Shown piece by piece: positions 7,884 through 16,344 of a stretch of DNA of 46,645 nt. This stretch comes from Clostridium sp. (GTDB lineage Bacteria > Bacillota > Clostridia > Clostridiales > Clostridiaceae): assembly GCF_026168755.1 (NCBI RefSeq), contig NZ_JAPFDR010000022.1, positions 1 to 46,645 on the forward strand, in the 5' to 3' direction. The translations under genes were made by a program, and so were the position numbers. Below the pieces are notes generated by a model. That model ran no database searches. It was not told the origin of the DNA and saw only the letters and a program-made list of their open reading frames with translations. Position 1 is the first letter of the stretch. Every line of letters starts with the position of its first letter.

Positions 7884-8132
7884 GTGAATAAATGTAAGGA
7901 AAGGGTTAAAGAAGAAAGGTATGGGGTAGTAATTACATTAGTGGTAATGCTTATTAGCGCTCTTCTTTCTAGGAGTTATTTAAATCAATATTTTGATGTA
8001 ATATTAGGTGCAGGTGTATTTTTAGTTATAGGTGGTTTTTTATATGCTATTATGAGGCTTGATAACATAAAAATAGGACAAACAGTAATTATAGGTGGAA
8101 TAGCTACTATGCTTTTAAGTTGCGTACTATAG
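7884..8132 (+). CDS. Small membrane protein, two to three helices
   Basis: About 82 residues: a charged N-terminus (NKCKERVKEERYG) and then hydrophobic stretches VVITLVVMLISALL, FDVILGAGVFLVIGGFLYAIM and TVIIGGIATMLLSCVL. It is predicted to be an integral membrane protein with no recognisable family. GTG at 7884 is preferred because ATG 7872 directly abuts the AAAGGAG site with no spacing; the two differ by four residues. It stands alone between two terminators. Confidence 0.62.
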   Translation: MNKCKERVKEERYGVVITLVVMLISALLSRSYLNQYFDVILGAGVFLVIGGFLYAIMRLDNIKIGQTVIIGGIATMLLSCVL

Positions 8133-8160
8133 AGTTTATTTAGGAAAATAACATAATTAT

Positions 8161-8198
8161 AAAACAAAAAAAGTCTGAATTTCAGGCTTTTTTGTTTT
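8161..8198. terminator. Bidirectional terminator
   Basis: A long near-perfect inverted repeat of 18-19 bases (core AAGTCTGAA/TTCAGGCTT) with A- and T-runs. It separates the small membrane protein (+) from the convergent AI-2E permease (-). Confidence 0.88.
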
Positions 8199-8210
8199 AT
8201 AGATAAATAT

Positions 8211-9395
8211 TTAATTTTCTGTTAAGTTGGAATTTGTATATCCTTCATACCATTTATTAAATAAAACTCTTATAGAAGCTGCAACTGGAACCGCAAGTAA
8301 CATTCCTAATAATCCACCCACATTGCCACCAATTAAAATTGCCATCATAGTAAATACAGCATGAAGACCGACGCTATCTCCAACTATTTTAGGAGCCAAT
8401 AAATTATTATCAATTTGTTGTACAACAAGCATAGCAATAATAGCATAAATAACTTTTATAGGTTTACCACTTAATAATCCCATAACTGCAGCTAAAATAG
8501 TACCGACTAGGGGACCAACATACGGAATCATATTACAAATACCAGAAATAAGACCTATTACAATGGCATAATCTATACCAACTATGGATAAAGCTATTGC
8601 TGATAATATACCAACACAAAATGCTTCTAATAATTGCCCGCGGATAAATTTTGAGAATACTTCATTTATTAGTATAAATATTTCTGAAAATTTTTTCCCA
8701 ATATGACTTTCTCTAAAAATTAAATAGTATAGTTTTTTCCATAGGGTAATAAAGTATTCAGAATCTTTAAGTATATAAATGCTTATGATAATAGCAATAA
8801 AGAAAGAAGCAATACTACTACCTATAGACATAACATTAGAAGTCATAGCTCCAAGATTAATCATAATATATTTTTGAAGAGAAGTAACTATTTGAATTAT
8901 ATAAGGTTCTAAGTTATCAATAAAAGGTATATTGAGATTTTTTAAAGTATCTTCTATAGATGAAGTAGAAAATGAATTAGTATTCAAATATGAAGATATA
9001 TCTGACATTATATTTGTTAGTGTTGTATTTTTAGATAATTGTCCACCAATCATGAAATAAACACCCCAAATTAGGCCTAATATAATTCCAATTATTAAAA
9101 GATAAGATGATACAATAGCAATTACTCTTCTAACAGATTGATTTTTTATTTTATATAGAGTATTTGTTCTAAGAAAATTTTCTATAGCTTTTGTTAAAGG
9201 ATATAGAAGATATGCTATAACTATAGCAATAAGCAATGGCTTAATTAATTTTAGCCCAGCTCCAATAATATTAAAGGTAGTAGTGAAAATTGCACCTATA
9301 TTTGACATGATAGTTAAAGCTAAGTAAATAGCAATAGCTGTTAAAGTAACATATAGTGAATATTTTAATAGGTTTTTATCAAGATTTATTTTCAA
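8211..9395 (-). CDS. AI-2E family transporter (YtvI/PerM-like)
   Basis: A polytopic membrane permease of about 394 residues, family UPF0118/AI-2E transporter. Members have been linked to autoinducer-2 export, Na+/H+ antiport or unknown small molecules, so the substrate here is unknown. Helices occur near residues 12-35, 42-62, 85-110, 185-205, 245-275, 285-330 and 335-370. The conserved region ILSAIALSIVGIDYAIVIGL..IPYVGPLVGTILAA..LLSGKPI..VVQQIDNNLLAPKIVG is clearly present. Start: GGCGG is followed eight bases later by TTG (9395); a GTG at 9404 lies within that element. It is a single gene. Confidence 0.88.
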   Translation of the reverse strand: MKINLDKNLLKYSLYVTLTAIAIYLALTIMSNIGAIFTTTFNIIGAGLKLIKPLLIAIVIAYLLYPLTKAIENFLRTNTLYKIKNQSVRRVIAIVSSYLLIIGIILGLIWGVYFMIGGQLSKNTTLTNIMSDISSYLNTNSFSTSSIEDTLKNLNIPFIDNLEPYIIQIVTSLQKYIMINLGAMTSNVMSIGSSIASFFIAIIISIYILKDSEYFITLWKKLYYLIFRESHIGKKFSEIFILINEVFSKFIRGQLLEAFCVGILSAIALSIVGIDYAIVIGLISGICNMIPYVGPLVGTILAAVMGLLSGKPIKVIYAIIAMLVVQQIDNNLLAPKIVGDSVGLHAVFTMMAILIGGNVGGLLGMLLAVPVAASIRVLFNKWYEGYTNSNLTEN

Positions 9396-9732
9396 ATGCT
9401 TCACCGCCCTAAAGTTAAAGTAATTATTATATAGGATATATTATAGCATAATATTAAAAGGGAGAATGGATAAATTTACTTATATGTTAGTTTTGTAAAT
9501 TTTATAGAATAATATAAAAATAAAAAAATAACTTTATTTAGAAGGAAAAAATAACAATATATAGAATAATCATAATTATCAGAATTTTTATGAAATATAC
9601 TAAATTTTAAGGGGGAAGGATAATATAGTAATATTTTAATTAATGAAAATATATAATAAAAAGAAATTACTAGATCATATATGATGTAATTTAAAAAAAG
9701 TATTAATTTGAAAGATTAGGGAGGAATGTATC
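9396..9732. other. AT-rich intergenic region between divergent genes
   Basis: Very AT-rich spacer upstream of both the AI-2E permease (-) and the 50-residue gene (+). A TATAAT-like -10 for the permease can be read on the minus strand at 9440-9445, without a clear -35. A GGGAGG ribosome site at 9719-9724 serves the gene at 9733. I see no ORF, repeat or structured RNA here. Confidence 0.4.
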
Positions 9733-9885
9733 ATGGAAAAGGTTTATTCACAAATTGATGTTAACGCTTACGTAGCAAAGTACATGGATGAGACAGGATG
9801 TAATTTAAATGAGGCTTGTGAGGAATTAGGAATTGATCCTTCAAGGGTATTTTCAGCTTTTTCAGAAGAGGATGATATGATATAG
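9733..9885 (+). CDS. Small acidic protein of 50 residues, unknown
   Basis: A 50-residue ORF with an excellent GGGAGG site and ATG. The sequence is helical and acidic: VNAYVAKYMDETG, then NLNEACEELGIDPSRVFSAF, ending in SEEDDMI. The LNEACEELGIDPSRV stretch looks like a short helix-turn-helix or UBA-like element, but no family is recognised. A structured terminator follows at 9911. The full start signal, intact frame and own terminator argue that it is expressed. Confidence 0.65.
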   Translation: MEKVYSQIDVNAYVAKYMDETGCNLNEACEELGIDPSRVFSAFSEEDDMI

Positions 9886-9910
9886 TTTGTAAAAAATAAA
9901 ACTTAATAAA

Positions 9911-9985
9911 ACTGATTCAAAGAAAAGTTTAAAAATTATATGTTCAAATTTAATTTTTATAGCGTAATTTGGATCAGTACTTTTA
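9911..9985 (+). terminator. Two-tier hairpin, probable terminator
   Basis: The outer stem ACTGATTCAAA (9911-9921) pairs with TTTGGATCAGT (9968-9978), with one G-U pair. An inner stem AAAAATTA/TAATTTTT lies at 9931-9958, and a T-run follows. It sits 25 bases after the 50-residue gene. The size (about 68 bases) is large for a terminator. Confidence 0.5.
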
Positions 9986-10099
9986 ATGCTTTAACTATAT
10001 AAGCCTTTACTACAGTAAATCAAGCTGATATACTATAAAATATTAGTAAAATAGTTTAATAAAAACAAAAGATTATATAGAGTAAAAAGGAGGAAAAAT

Positions 10100-10864
10100 T
10101 TGAAGAAGAGAACAAAAGAAACAATTTTAATAGGCAGTGGACTCGTATTATTATCTGTAATTTTACATTATATACATGTTTTAATTTTTAATGATGTACA
10201 TCATACAATGATATTCTTAGTTGCAGATATAGCCTTTATTCCATTAGAAGTATTTTTTACTACTATAGTAATAGATAAAATGATTGAAAGAAGAGAAAAG
10301 GAACATTTATTAGAAAAGCTGAATATGCTTATAGGATTATTTTATACTGAACTTGGAACAAAGCTATTATCTGATATAGTAAAGGGAGATGCACATGGAG
10401 TTATGGCGAATCATAGAACTATAACTGCTGATACATGGTGTGATAAATCTTTTTCAAAATTACATGAGGATATTCTTCAGTATGATTATGAAATAAATAT
10501 AGATAAGATAAATTTAAAGGATATAAGAAATAGATTAGATAATAATAAGGATTTACTTATTAATTTAATTTCTAATGGAAGTTTATTAGAGCATGAGACA
10601 TTTACAGAAATGTTAATGACTATAATGCATTTAAAAGAAGAGTTGGATACAAGATATTCTAAAGATATCGAAGAATATGAAATAAAACATATAGAAAAAG
10701 ACTTAATGGATGTATATAAGTATTTAACAATAGAATGGGCCGAATATATGAAGTATTTAAGTAGAAATTATCCTAGCTTATATTGTAAGGCTCTTATAAA
10801 TAATCCTTTTGATAATAGAGATAGGAAAGTTAAGGATAAGTATTTCTTAGAAATTATAAATTAA
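10100..10864 (+). CDS. Membrane-anchored helical protein, unknown
   Basis: A 254-residue protein with two N-terminal membrane helices (about residues 9-30 and 37-58), then a roughly 190-residue cytoplasmic, mainly helical and charged region (KMIERREKEHLLEKLN onward). The His/Asn-containing segment GDAHGVMANHRTITADTWCDKSF and WAEYMKYLSRNYPSLY are notable, but I recognise no catalytic motif or named family. The start is TTG at 10100 with AAAAAGGAGG six bases upstream. It is a single gene closed by the terminator at 10883. Confidence 0.72.
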   Translation: MKKRTKETILIGSGLVLLSVILHYIHVLIFNDVHHTMIFLVADIAFIPLEVFFTTIVIDKMIERREKEHLLEKLNMLIGLFYTELGTKLLSDIVKGDAHGVMANHRTITADTWCDKSFSKLHEDILQYDYEINIDKINLKDIRNRLDNNKDLLINLISNGSLLEHETFTEMLMTIMHLKEELDTRYSKDIEEYEIKHIEKDLMDVYKYLTIEWAEYMKYLSRNYPSLYCKALINNPFDNRDRKVKDKYFLEIIN

Positions 10865-10882
10865 ATAAATATTCTTTATGAA

Positions 10883-10918
10883 AAAAATAGCAACTTAATT
10901 TAAAGTTGCTATTTTTAT
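10883..10918 (+). terminator. Rho-independent terminator
   Basis: A 14-bp perfect stem, AAAAATAGCAACTT (10883-10896) with AAGTTGCTATTTTT (10903-10916), 6-base loop and T-rich end, 18 bases after the preceding stop. Confidence 0.9.
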
Positions 10919-10987
10919 ATTTTCAATAAAGTATATTACAAATAAGTATTAATATGCTAAAATTAATATAAGTTTTAAGGAGGAGTT

Positions 10988-11680
10988 ATGGGAAAATATA
11001 GTGAAGATAAAATATATTTAAATAGTATTTTTAGAATATTAATCGGTATATTTACTGCAATATCAATTATATCAATTGCTACGATAATATCATTAAATCT
11101 TAGTTTTATATATAAGTTTATTATAGGTAAGTATGATTTGGTTAATATTACTGGTGTTTCAGGAGAAAATTTAATGAGTGATTATAGTACATTAGTAAAT
11201 TATCTTCAGAATCCATTTATAAAAACATTGAAATTTGAAAACTTTTCTATGAGCTCTTATGGTGAAATACATTTTTATGAAGTTAAAAGAATTTTTATTT
11301 CATTAATTATTATATCTTTAATTTTTATAATAGTTAATTTACTTTATGCTATTGTTTGTAAAGTTAAGAATCAGAAATGTTTTATGAGAAAAATTATAGG
11401 TAATCTTAATTCAGGATCAAATATTTTAATCATGTTTTTTATAGTATTAGTATCAGCATATATTATAGATTTTTCAAAAGCCTTTATAATATTTCATAAA
11501 ATATTTTTTAAAAATGATTATTGGATATTTGATGAGAATATGGATCCTATAATAAATGCGTTACCTGAGGATTTATTTATGATATATGGAGCTATAATAT
11601 TAGGAATAATTATAATATCATCTATAACTATTAAAGTCATAAATAAAAAATGTCTCAATGAGAAAGTATCTAGGTATTAG
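10988..11680 (+). CDS. TIGR01906/DUF1461 integral membrane protein
   Basis: A 230-residue protein with four membrane helices (about residues 13-42, 102-125, 140-165, 195-217) and an extracytoplasmic loop between the first two. Family marks are clear: YKFIIGKYDLVNITGVSGENLMSDY after helix 1, HFYEVKRIF before helix 2, and FHKIFFKNDYWIFDENMDPIINALPEDLF before helix 4. DUF1461 (TIGR01906, Lit-like in some annotations) is widespread in Firmicutes and its role here is unknown. AAGGAGGAG before ATG gives a strong start. It is monocistronic. Confidence 0.85.
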   Translation: MGKYSEDKIYLNSIFRILIGIFTAISIISIATIISLNLSFIYKFIIGKYDLVNITGVSGENLMSDYSTLVNYLQNPFIKTLKFENFSMSSYGEIHFYEVKRIFISLIIISLIFIIVNLLYAIVCKVKNQKCFMRKIIGNLNSGSNILIMFFIVLVSAYIIDFSKAFIIFHKIFFKNDYWIFDENMDPIINALPEDLFMIYGAIILGIIIISSITIKVINKKCLNEKVSRY

Positions 11681-11742
11681 ATTTTAATTTTGAAAAGGTA
11701 TCCTTAGAGGGGTTTTTTAACTAGAATTAAATAATTAGGTAG

Positions 11743-11797
11743 TAATGCACATGTTGTAATAAGATTTCTTATTATAATATGTGCATTAATTTTTATT
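11743..11797 (+). terminator. Long hairpin terminator
   Basis: A 22-bp stem (11743-11764 against 11767-11788) with only G-U wobbles as imperfections and almost no loop, followed by a T-run. It terminates the TIGR01906 gene and lies just before the glycosyltransferase. Confidence 0.8.
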
Positions 11798-11813
11798 TTA
11801 ATGAAGGAGATAC

Positions 11814-12959
11814 ATGAAGAGAAAGGTTTCTTTAAGCTTATGTATGATTGTGAAGGATGAAGCAAAAACTCTTGAGAGATGCTTAAATTCAGTAAAATCA
11901 TTTATAAGTGAAATTATAATAGTAGATACAGGTTCTAAGGATGAAACAAAGGAAATTGCATCAAAGTTTAATTCTAAAATATATGATTTTAAATGGATAA
12001 ATGATTTTTCAGCAGCAAGAAATTTTGCATTTAGTAAAGCAACTAGTGATTATATAATGTGGCTAGATGGCGATGATTATATAAAAGATGAGGATATTAG
12101 AAAAATAAAATTACTTTTAGAAAATATGGATAATAGTTGTGATTATGTTAGTGCAGAGTATATACTAGCTAGAAATAATGATGGTAAGGTTACTACATCA
12201 TTGAGAAGAAATAGAATAGTTAAAAGAAAACGTGGATTTGTTTGGATAGGAAATGTTCATGAATATTTAGAGGTTTATGGTAAAGGTGTTGAAGGAGATT
12301 TTGCTATTGAACATGGTAAAATTAAAGATTATACAGATAGAAACCTTCAAATATTTAAAGACATGGAGAAAAACAACAAAAAATTTACTCCAAGAGATAT
12401 GTATTATTATGCTAATGAATTATTTGATAATAAATATTATAATGAGGCCATAGAACAATATAGAAAGTTTATAAATACTAAGCAAGGATGGATAGAGGAT
12501 GTGAAGGGAGCATATTTAAAGATTATAAATGCATTAAATATAATAGATAATAAGGATATAATACCTGATATTGCATTTGAATCCTTTAAGATAGATACTC
12601 CAACAGCTGAAATTGCTTGTAGCTTAGGAAATTATTATATGGAAAAACAGAGTTTTAAACAGGCTTCATTTTGGTATAGAGTAGCATTGGACTCAAGGCC
12701 AGATAGTTATAATATGGCTCTTTCAAATAGAGACTATTATACATGGATACCAAGTTTACAATTATGTGTTTGTTATTATAATCTAGGTCAAATAAAATGT
12801 TCATATTTCTTTAATGAATTAGCAGCAACATTTAATGGAGAAACAGAAAAAATTTTATATAATAGAAACTTATTTGAAAGAGATTTTAAAGAATTAAAAA
12901 TAGAAGCTCCTAAATTAGAGTATCCATTAAAATTAAGTGATTATACTAAATATTTATAG
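11814..12959 (+). CDS. GT2 family glycosyltransferase with TPR-like C-terminal region
   Basis: A 381-residue protein. Residues 1-230 are a GT-A, family 2 domain: SLSLCMIVKDEAKTLERCL, VDTGSKDETKEIA (nucleotide-sugar binding) and YIMWLDGDDYI (DxD metal site). The acceptor region contains FVWIGNVHEYLEV. From about residue 200 the sequence becomes helical, with TPR-like repeats (YYYANELFDNKYYNEAIEQYRKF; ACSLGNYYMEKQSFKQASFWYRVAL). This layout matches SunS-like GT2-TPR proteins that sugar-modify peptides or surface proteins, but no substrate gene is adjacent. AAGGAG precedes ATG. It is a single gene ending in a convergent terminator. Confidence 0.87.
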   Translation: MKRKVSLSLCMIVKDEAKTLERCLNSVKSFISEIIIVDTGSKDETKEIASKFNSKIYDFKWINDFSAARNFAFSKATSDYIMWLDGDDYIKDEDIRKIKLLLENMDNSCDYVSAEYILARNNDGKVTTSLRRNRIVKRKRGFVWIGNVHEYLEVYGKGVEGDFAIEHGKIKDYTDRNLQIFKDMEKNNKKFTPRDMYYYANELFDNKYYNEAIEQYRKFINTKQGWIEDVKGAYLKIINALNIIDNKDIIPDIAFESFKIDTPTAEIACSLGNYYMEKQSFKQASFWYRVALDSRPDSYNMALSNRDYYTWIPSLQLCVCYYNLGQIKCSYFFNELAATFNGETEKILYNRNLFERDFKELKIEAPKLEYPLKLSDYTKYL

Positions 12960-12993
12960 AGTAAGATTAATTGGTTTAATAGGATGGATAAAT

Positions 12994-13062
12994 AAAAAAA
13001 GTAATTATAATTCCTGTAGAAGTTTATATAGTCTTCTTTTGGAGAATATAATTACTTTTTTA
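12994..13062. terminator. Bidirectional terminator
   Basis: The outer stem AAAAAAGTAATTATA pairs with TATAATTACTTTTTT (about 12994-13009 and 13047-13061). An inner AGAAG/CTTCT stem lies inside. It separates the glycosyltransferase (+) from nadC (-). Confidence 0.8.
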
Positions 13063-13067
13063 AAATT

Positions 13068-13907
13068 CTATAATTGCATGAAGTTTTTTAGAGAAATATC
13101 GAATGCTTTTACCGAATGAGTTAGTTCACCTGAGGAAATAAAATCTACACCGGACAATGCGTAATTTCTTACAGTATCTAAAGTAATATTTCCTGAACAT
13201 TCTGTAAGGGCACGTCCATTGATTAATTTAACCATTTCAGCAACTTGGCAAGGAGACATATTATCAAGCATAATTATATCTGCGCCAGCTTCAAGAGCTT
13301 CTATTACATCTTCTTTAGATTCGGTCTCTACTTCAATTTTCCTAACAAATGATGAGTTTTCTTTAGTAAGCCTGATTGCTTCTTTTATGCTACCAGCATA
13401 TCCAATATGATTATCTTTAATTAAAATTCCATCTGATAAAGAAAAGCGATGATTATTTCCACCACCTACTTTAACAGCATATTTTTCTAGTATTCTAAGA
13501 TTAGCTGTAGTTTTTCTTGTATCTAAAAGTTTTGTATTAAGACCTTTAAGTTCATTTACATATTTATTAGTTAATGTTGCAATTCCACTCATTTTTTGAA
13601 GTAAATTTAAAGCAACTCTTTCACCCATTAAAATGTTAAGAGAATTACCTTTAACTTCACCAATAGTATCACCACTCTTTACTCTTGAACCTTCTTCAAT
13701 GAATGAGACAAATTCAACTCCACTTAATATGGTAAATACTCTTTCAAACACAGGTAATCCGCAAATGATTCCATCTTCCTTAGCAATTAGAGAAGCTTTT
13801 GCTTTAGAATCTTTAGCAACTATAGATAAAGTTGTAATATCTCCGTAAGGAATATCTTCTTCTAGGGCATTTTTTATTATTTTATCAACAATTAAATAAT
13901 TTAGCAT
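13068..13907 (-). CDS. nadC: Nicotinate-nucleotide pyrophosphorylase (carboxylating)
   Basis: Quinolinate phosphoribosyltransferase: quinolinate plus PRPP gives nicotinate mononucleotide, CO2 and PPi, the last step of the de novo pathway shared by nadABC. About 279 residues, the usual length. Signatures: EEDIPYGDITT near the N-terminus, LLDTRKTTANLRILEKYAVKVGGG, NHRFSLSDGILIKDNH, the EVETESKEDVIEALEAGADIIMLDNM phosphate-binding strand and the DFISSGELTHS end. ATG 13907 is chosen; a TTG at 13919 directly follows the AAAGG site. Either start overlaps the last codons of nadB, so the two are translationally linked. Confidence 0.95.
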   Translation of the reverse strand: MLNYLIVDKIIKNALEEDIPYGDITTLSIVAKDSKAKASLIAKEDGIICGLPVFERVFTILSGVEFVSFIEEGSRVKSGDTIGEVKGNSLNILMGERVALNLLQKMSGIATLTNKYVNELKGLNTKLLDTRKTTANLRILEKYAVKVGGGNNHRFSLSDGILIKDNHIGYAGSIKEAIRLTKENSSFVRKIEVETESKEDVIEALEAGADIIMLDNMSPCQVAEMVKLINGRALTECSGNITLDTVRNYALSGVDFISSGELTHSVKAFDISLKNFMQL

Positions 13908-15168
13908 ATCTACTATCAACCTTTCTTTTTAAAAAGTTTATTAATTCTTCATAAGAATCTAATGCATATGTTTTAGGATCTTCAATAATTTCTTTAAATT
14001 TTATTTCATTTATTTTAGAATTAATGTTTTCAGAAGCTTGTTTACCAAAAACTAAGGCTTCTAGTAGTGAATTACTAGCAAGTCTATTACTTCCATGTAC
14101 TCCAGTACAACTAGCTTCACCAACGGAATAAAGATTATCCATTGACGTTCTAGAAAATAAATCAACTTTAATTCCTCCCATACAGTAATGATGGGCAGGG
14201 GCTATAGGAAGAAGATCTTTATCCATCTTATAACCCCTCCTTAAGCATTCGTCATATAGAAAAGGAAATCTATTCATTAAAAATTCCTTTGATTTTTTAG
14301 TCATATCTAAATAAACATAAGGAGTATTAGGAGTTTTTTCTATTTCTTTTAATATTGCAGTAGATACAATATCTCTAGGAAGCAAAGAATCAATAAATTC
14401 TTTTTTGTTTTGATTTAAAATTATTCCACCTTCGCCACGTAAAGATTCTGACAATAGTAATTTTTTTCCTTTAGCAGAGGGTTCATATAAAACAGTAGGA
14501 TGAAGTTGCAGATATTCCATATCTTTAATTTCAATGTTATTTTTTAGACTTATATTAAGACCATCTCCAGTTAGAGATTCTATATTAGTTGTAGAATTAA
14601 ATATTCCACCAATACCTCCAGTTGCTAAGATGGTAAACTTACTATTTACTTTATAAGTATTATTGGAGTCTTTTAAAATTCCACCATAACAAATATTATC
14701 TTTAGAGATTAAATCTATTAAGGTTGTATTTTCCATCATAGTAATATTCTTTTTATTAGTAGCGATATTTAATAGAGTTTCAGTAACCCATTTCCCAGTT
14801 TCATCTTTAACATGAACTATTCTAAAGTTACTGTGACCACCTTCTCTTGTATATCTTAATTTGCTTTCGATTCTATCAAAAGGTACTCCCATTTTAATTA
14901 AGGTATTAATATTTTTAATAGAGTTTTTTATTAGTAATTTAACTGCATTAGTATCATTATGATAATTTCCTGCTTTCATTGTGTCATTAAAATAACTTTC
15001 TTCATCAAAAATGCCAAGGGAGGTTGAGATTCCACCTTGAGCTAGATAACTATTACAATCTCTAAAGGTATTTTTAGTTATCATTAATATCCTAATATCA
15101 TCTCTTAAATTAAGAGCAGTATAAAGGCCTGCAATACCTGTACCAACTATTAAAACATCATAATTCAT
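13885..15168 (-). CDS. nadB: L-aspartate oxidase
   Basis: FAD enzyme that oxidises L-aspartate to iminoaspartate, the first step of NAD synthesis. It has the N-terminal FAD motif VGTGIAGLYTALNLR. It also shows NSYLAQGGIS, the active-site region REGGHSNFRIVHVKDETG, a catalytic-type region LSESLRGEGGIILN, APAHHYCMGGIKVD and SNRLASNSLLEALVFG. At 427 residues it lacks most of the C-terminal helical domain of the roughly 530-residue enzymes, as in many clostridial NadB proteins. It starts four bases after nadA with no strong ribosome site, so translation is probably coupled to nadA. Confidence 0.95.
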   Translation of the reverse strand: MNYDVLIVGTGIAGLYTALNLRDDIRILMITKNTFRDCNSYLAQGGISTSLGIFDEESYFNDTMKAGNYHNDTNAVKLLIKNSIKNINTLIKMGVPFDRIESKLRYTREGGHSNFRIVHVKDETGKWVTETLLNIATNKKNITMMENTTLIDLISKDNICYGGILKDSNNTYKVNSKFTILATGGIGGIFNSTTNIESLTGDGLNISLKNNIEIKDMEYLQLHPTVLYEPSAKGKKLLLSESLRGEGGIILNQNKKEFIDSLLPRDIVSTAILKEIEKTPNTPYVYLDMTKKSKEFLMNRFPFLYDECLRRGYKMDKDLLPIAPAHHYCMGGIKVDLFSRTSMDNLYSVGEASCTGVHGSNRLASNSLLEALVFGKQASENINSKINEIKFKEIIEDPKTYALDSYEELINFLKRKVDSRYAKLFNC

Positions 15169-15172
15169 AATT

Positions 15173-16078
15173 TTACACAGATAAAAGATGCATATTTTCT
15201 AGAGCTTTAAGAGCACTAACTCTAAGTTCTTCGTCAATATGAACTTCAAATTCTTCATTTTTTAAACAATTATATAAATCATTAAGAGATATCTTTTTCA
15301 TATTAGGACAAATCATTCCTGTTTTTGTAGGAATAAAAGTTTTATTAGGACTTTTTAATTTCATTTCATAGAATACGCCTTCTTCAGTTACCACAATAAA
15401 TCCATCAGCGTTTGAAGAAGCACTATAATTAATAAGCTCTGATGTACTTCCAATATAGTCAGCTAAATCACGAACTTCTTTATTGCATTCAGGGTGAACT
15501 AATATAGGATAGTTTGGATATTTTTCTTTTAGTTCAATAATCTCATCTTTTTCAATTCTTTCATGAGTAGGACAAAAACCAGGGTATAAAGTGAATTTTT
15601 TATTTGGTAGTTGTTCAGCCAAATACCCACCTAAATTTCGATCAGGTAAGAAAATTATCTCATCAGAATCTATATTGTTTAATATATCAATAGCTGATGA
15701 TGAAGTAACACATACATCAGATAAAGCCTTTATATCTAAATTAGAATTAATATAACTAACTACCTTGGCATTAGGATGCTTGTCTTTCAAATCTTCAAGT
15801 CGATTAACTAAAGCCATATCAGCCATAGGACAAGTTGTACTATTTGATGGAATAAGTACTTTTTTATTTGGAGAAAGAACTTTTGCACTTTCAGCCATGA
15901 ATTTTACTCCACAAAAGATTATTAAGTCTTTATTACTTTCCATAGCTTTTTTACTCAAGAAGTAGGAATCACCAACTATATCAGCAATTTCTTGAATTTC
16001 ATCACACTGATAAAGGTGAGCAACTATTAGTGCATTTTTTTCTTCTTTTAATTTTAGTATTTCTTCTTTTAAATTCAT
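15173..16078 (-). CDS. nadA: Quinolinate synthase
   Basis: 4Fe-4S enzyme that condenses iminoaspartate with dihydroxyacetone phosphate to quinolinate. 301 residues, the short (Thermotoga/clostridial) form. Three cluster cysteines can be placed: IIFCGVKFMAESAKVL, YPGFCPTHERI and GMICPNMKK. Other family marks: ALIVAHLYQCDEIQEIAD, SNSTTCPMADM, FLPDRNLGGYLAEQ, VHPECNKEV and ATNADGFI-like SSNADGFIVVTEEG. It is the first gene of nadA-nadB-nadC, with GGGAAG before ATG. The perfect palindrome 27 bases upstream is a likely operator. Confidence 0.96.
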   Translation of the reverse strand: MNLKEEILKLKEEKNALIVAHLYQCDEIQEIADIVGDSYFLSKKAMESNKDLIIFCGVKFMAESAKVLSPNKKVLIPSNSTTCPMADMALVNRLEDLKDKHPNAKVVSYINSNLDIKALSDVCVTSSSAIDILNNIDSDEIIFLPDRNLGGYLAEQLPNKKFTLYPGFCPTHERIEKDEIIELKEKYPNYPILVHPECNKEVRDLADYIGSTSELINYSASSNADGFIVVTEEGVFYEMKLKSPNKTFIPTKTGMICPNMKKISLNDLYNCLKNEEFEVHIDEELRVSALKALENMHLLSV

Positions 16079-16104
16079 TTTTACACTTCCCTTAATAATA
16101 TTTA

Positions 16105-16122
16105 CTTGTGTATATACACAAG
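16105..16122. promoter_or_regulatory. Perfect 18-bp palindrome, candidate NAD-pathway operator
   Basis: CTTGTGTATATACACAAG is a perfect two-fold palindrome 27 bases upstream of the nadA start. Firmicute nad genes are commonly repressed by the nicotinate-responsive regulator NiaR (YrxA), so this is a good candidate operator. The regulator gene is not in the window, and I have not compared the site with a NiaR matrix. Confidence 0.55.
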
Positions 16123-16180
16123 GTTATCATAAAAATATACATAATACAATATGACTACAGTATTAGAACGAGACAAACTT

Positions 16181-16299
16181 CCTCTGAGGTTAATACAGAT
16201 ATTTACAGAATGTGTATTAAAAAATGGCATAAGGAACAAATTAGTAGTGAATATAGTCTAATTAATAAGAGAAAAATATTAAAAAAATGCCTCTGAGGC
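16181..16299 (+). other. Structured leader with repeated CCTCTGAGG motif
   Basis: CCTCTGAGG occurs at 16181-16189 and again, inside the palindrome GCCTCTGAGGC, at 16289-16299. Between them a hairpin TTAATACA/TGTATTAA spans 16190-16220. The repeats can self-pair or pair with each other. This lies 45-165 bases before the acyltransferase gene and holds no credible protein-coding ORF. Confidence 0.35.
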
Positions 16300-16344
16300 T
16301 CATGAAAATATTGGGAAATAGGGGGAAATGAAAGAGAGAAGAAA

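Noticed and set aside
12937..13119. A 60-codon ORF between the glycosyltransferase and nadC
   Set aside because: It overlaps the end of the glycosyltransferase, the bidirectional terminator and the nadC 3' end; no start signal.
16108..16296. A 62-codon ORF in the leader before the acyltransferase gene
   Set aside because: No ribosome site, unusual composition, and it runs from inside the nadA palindrome through the repeated leader elements.
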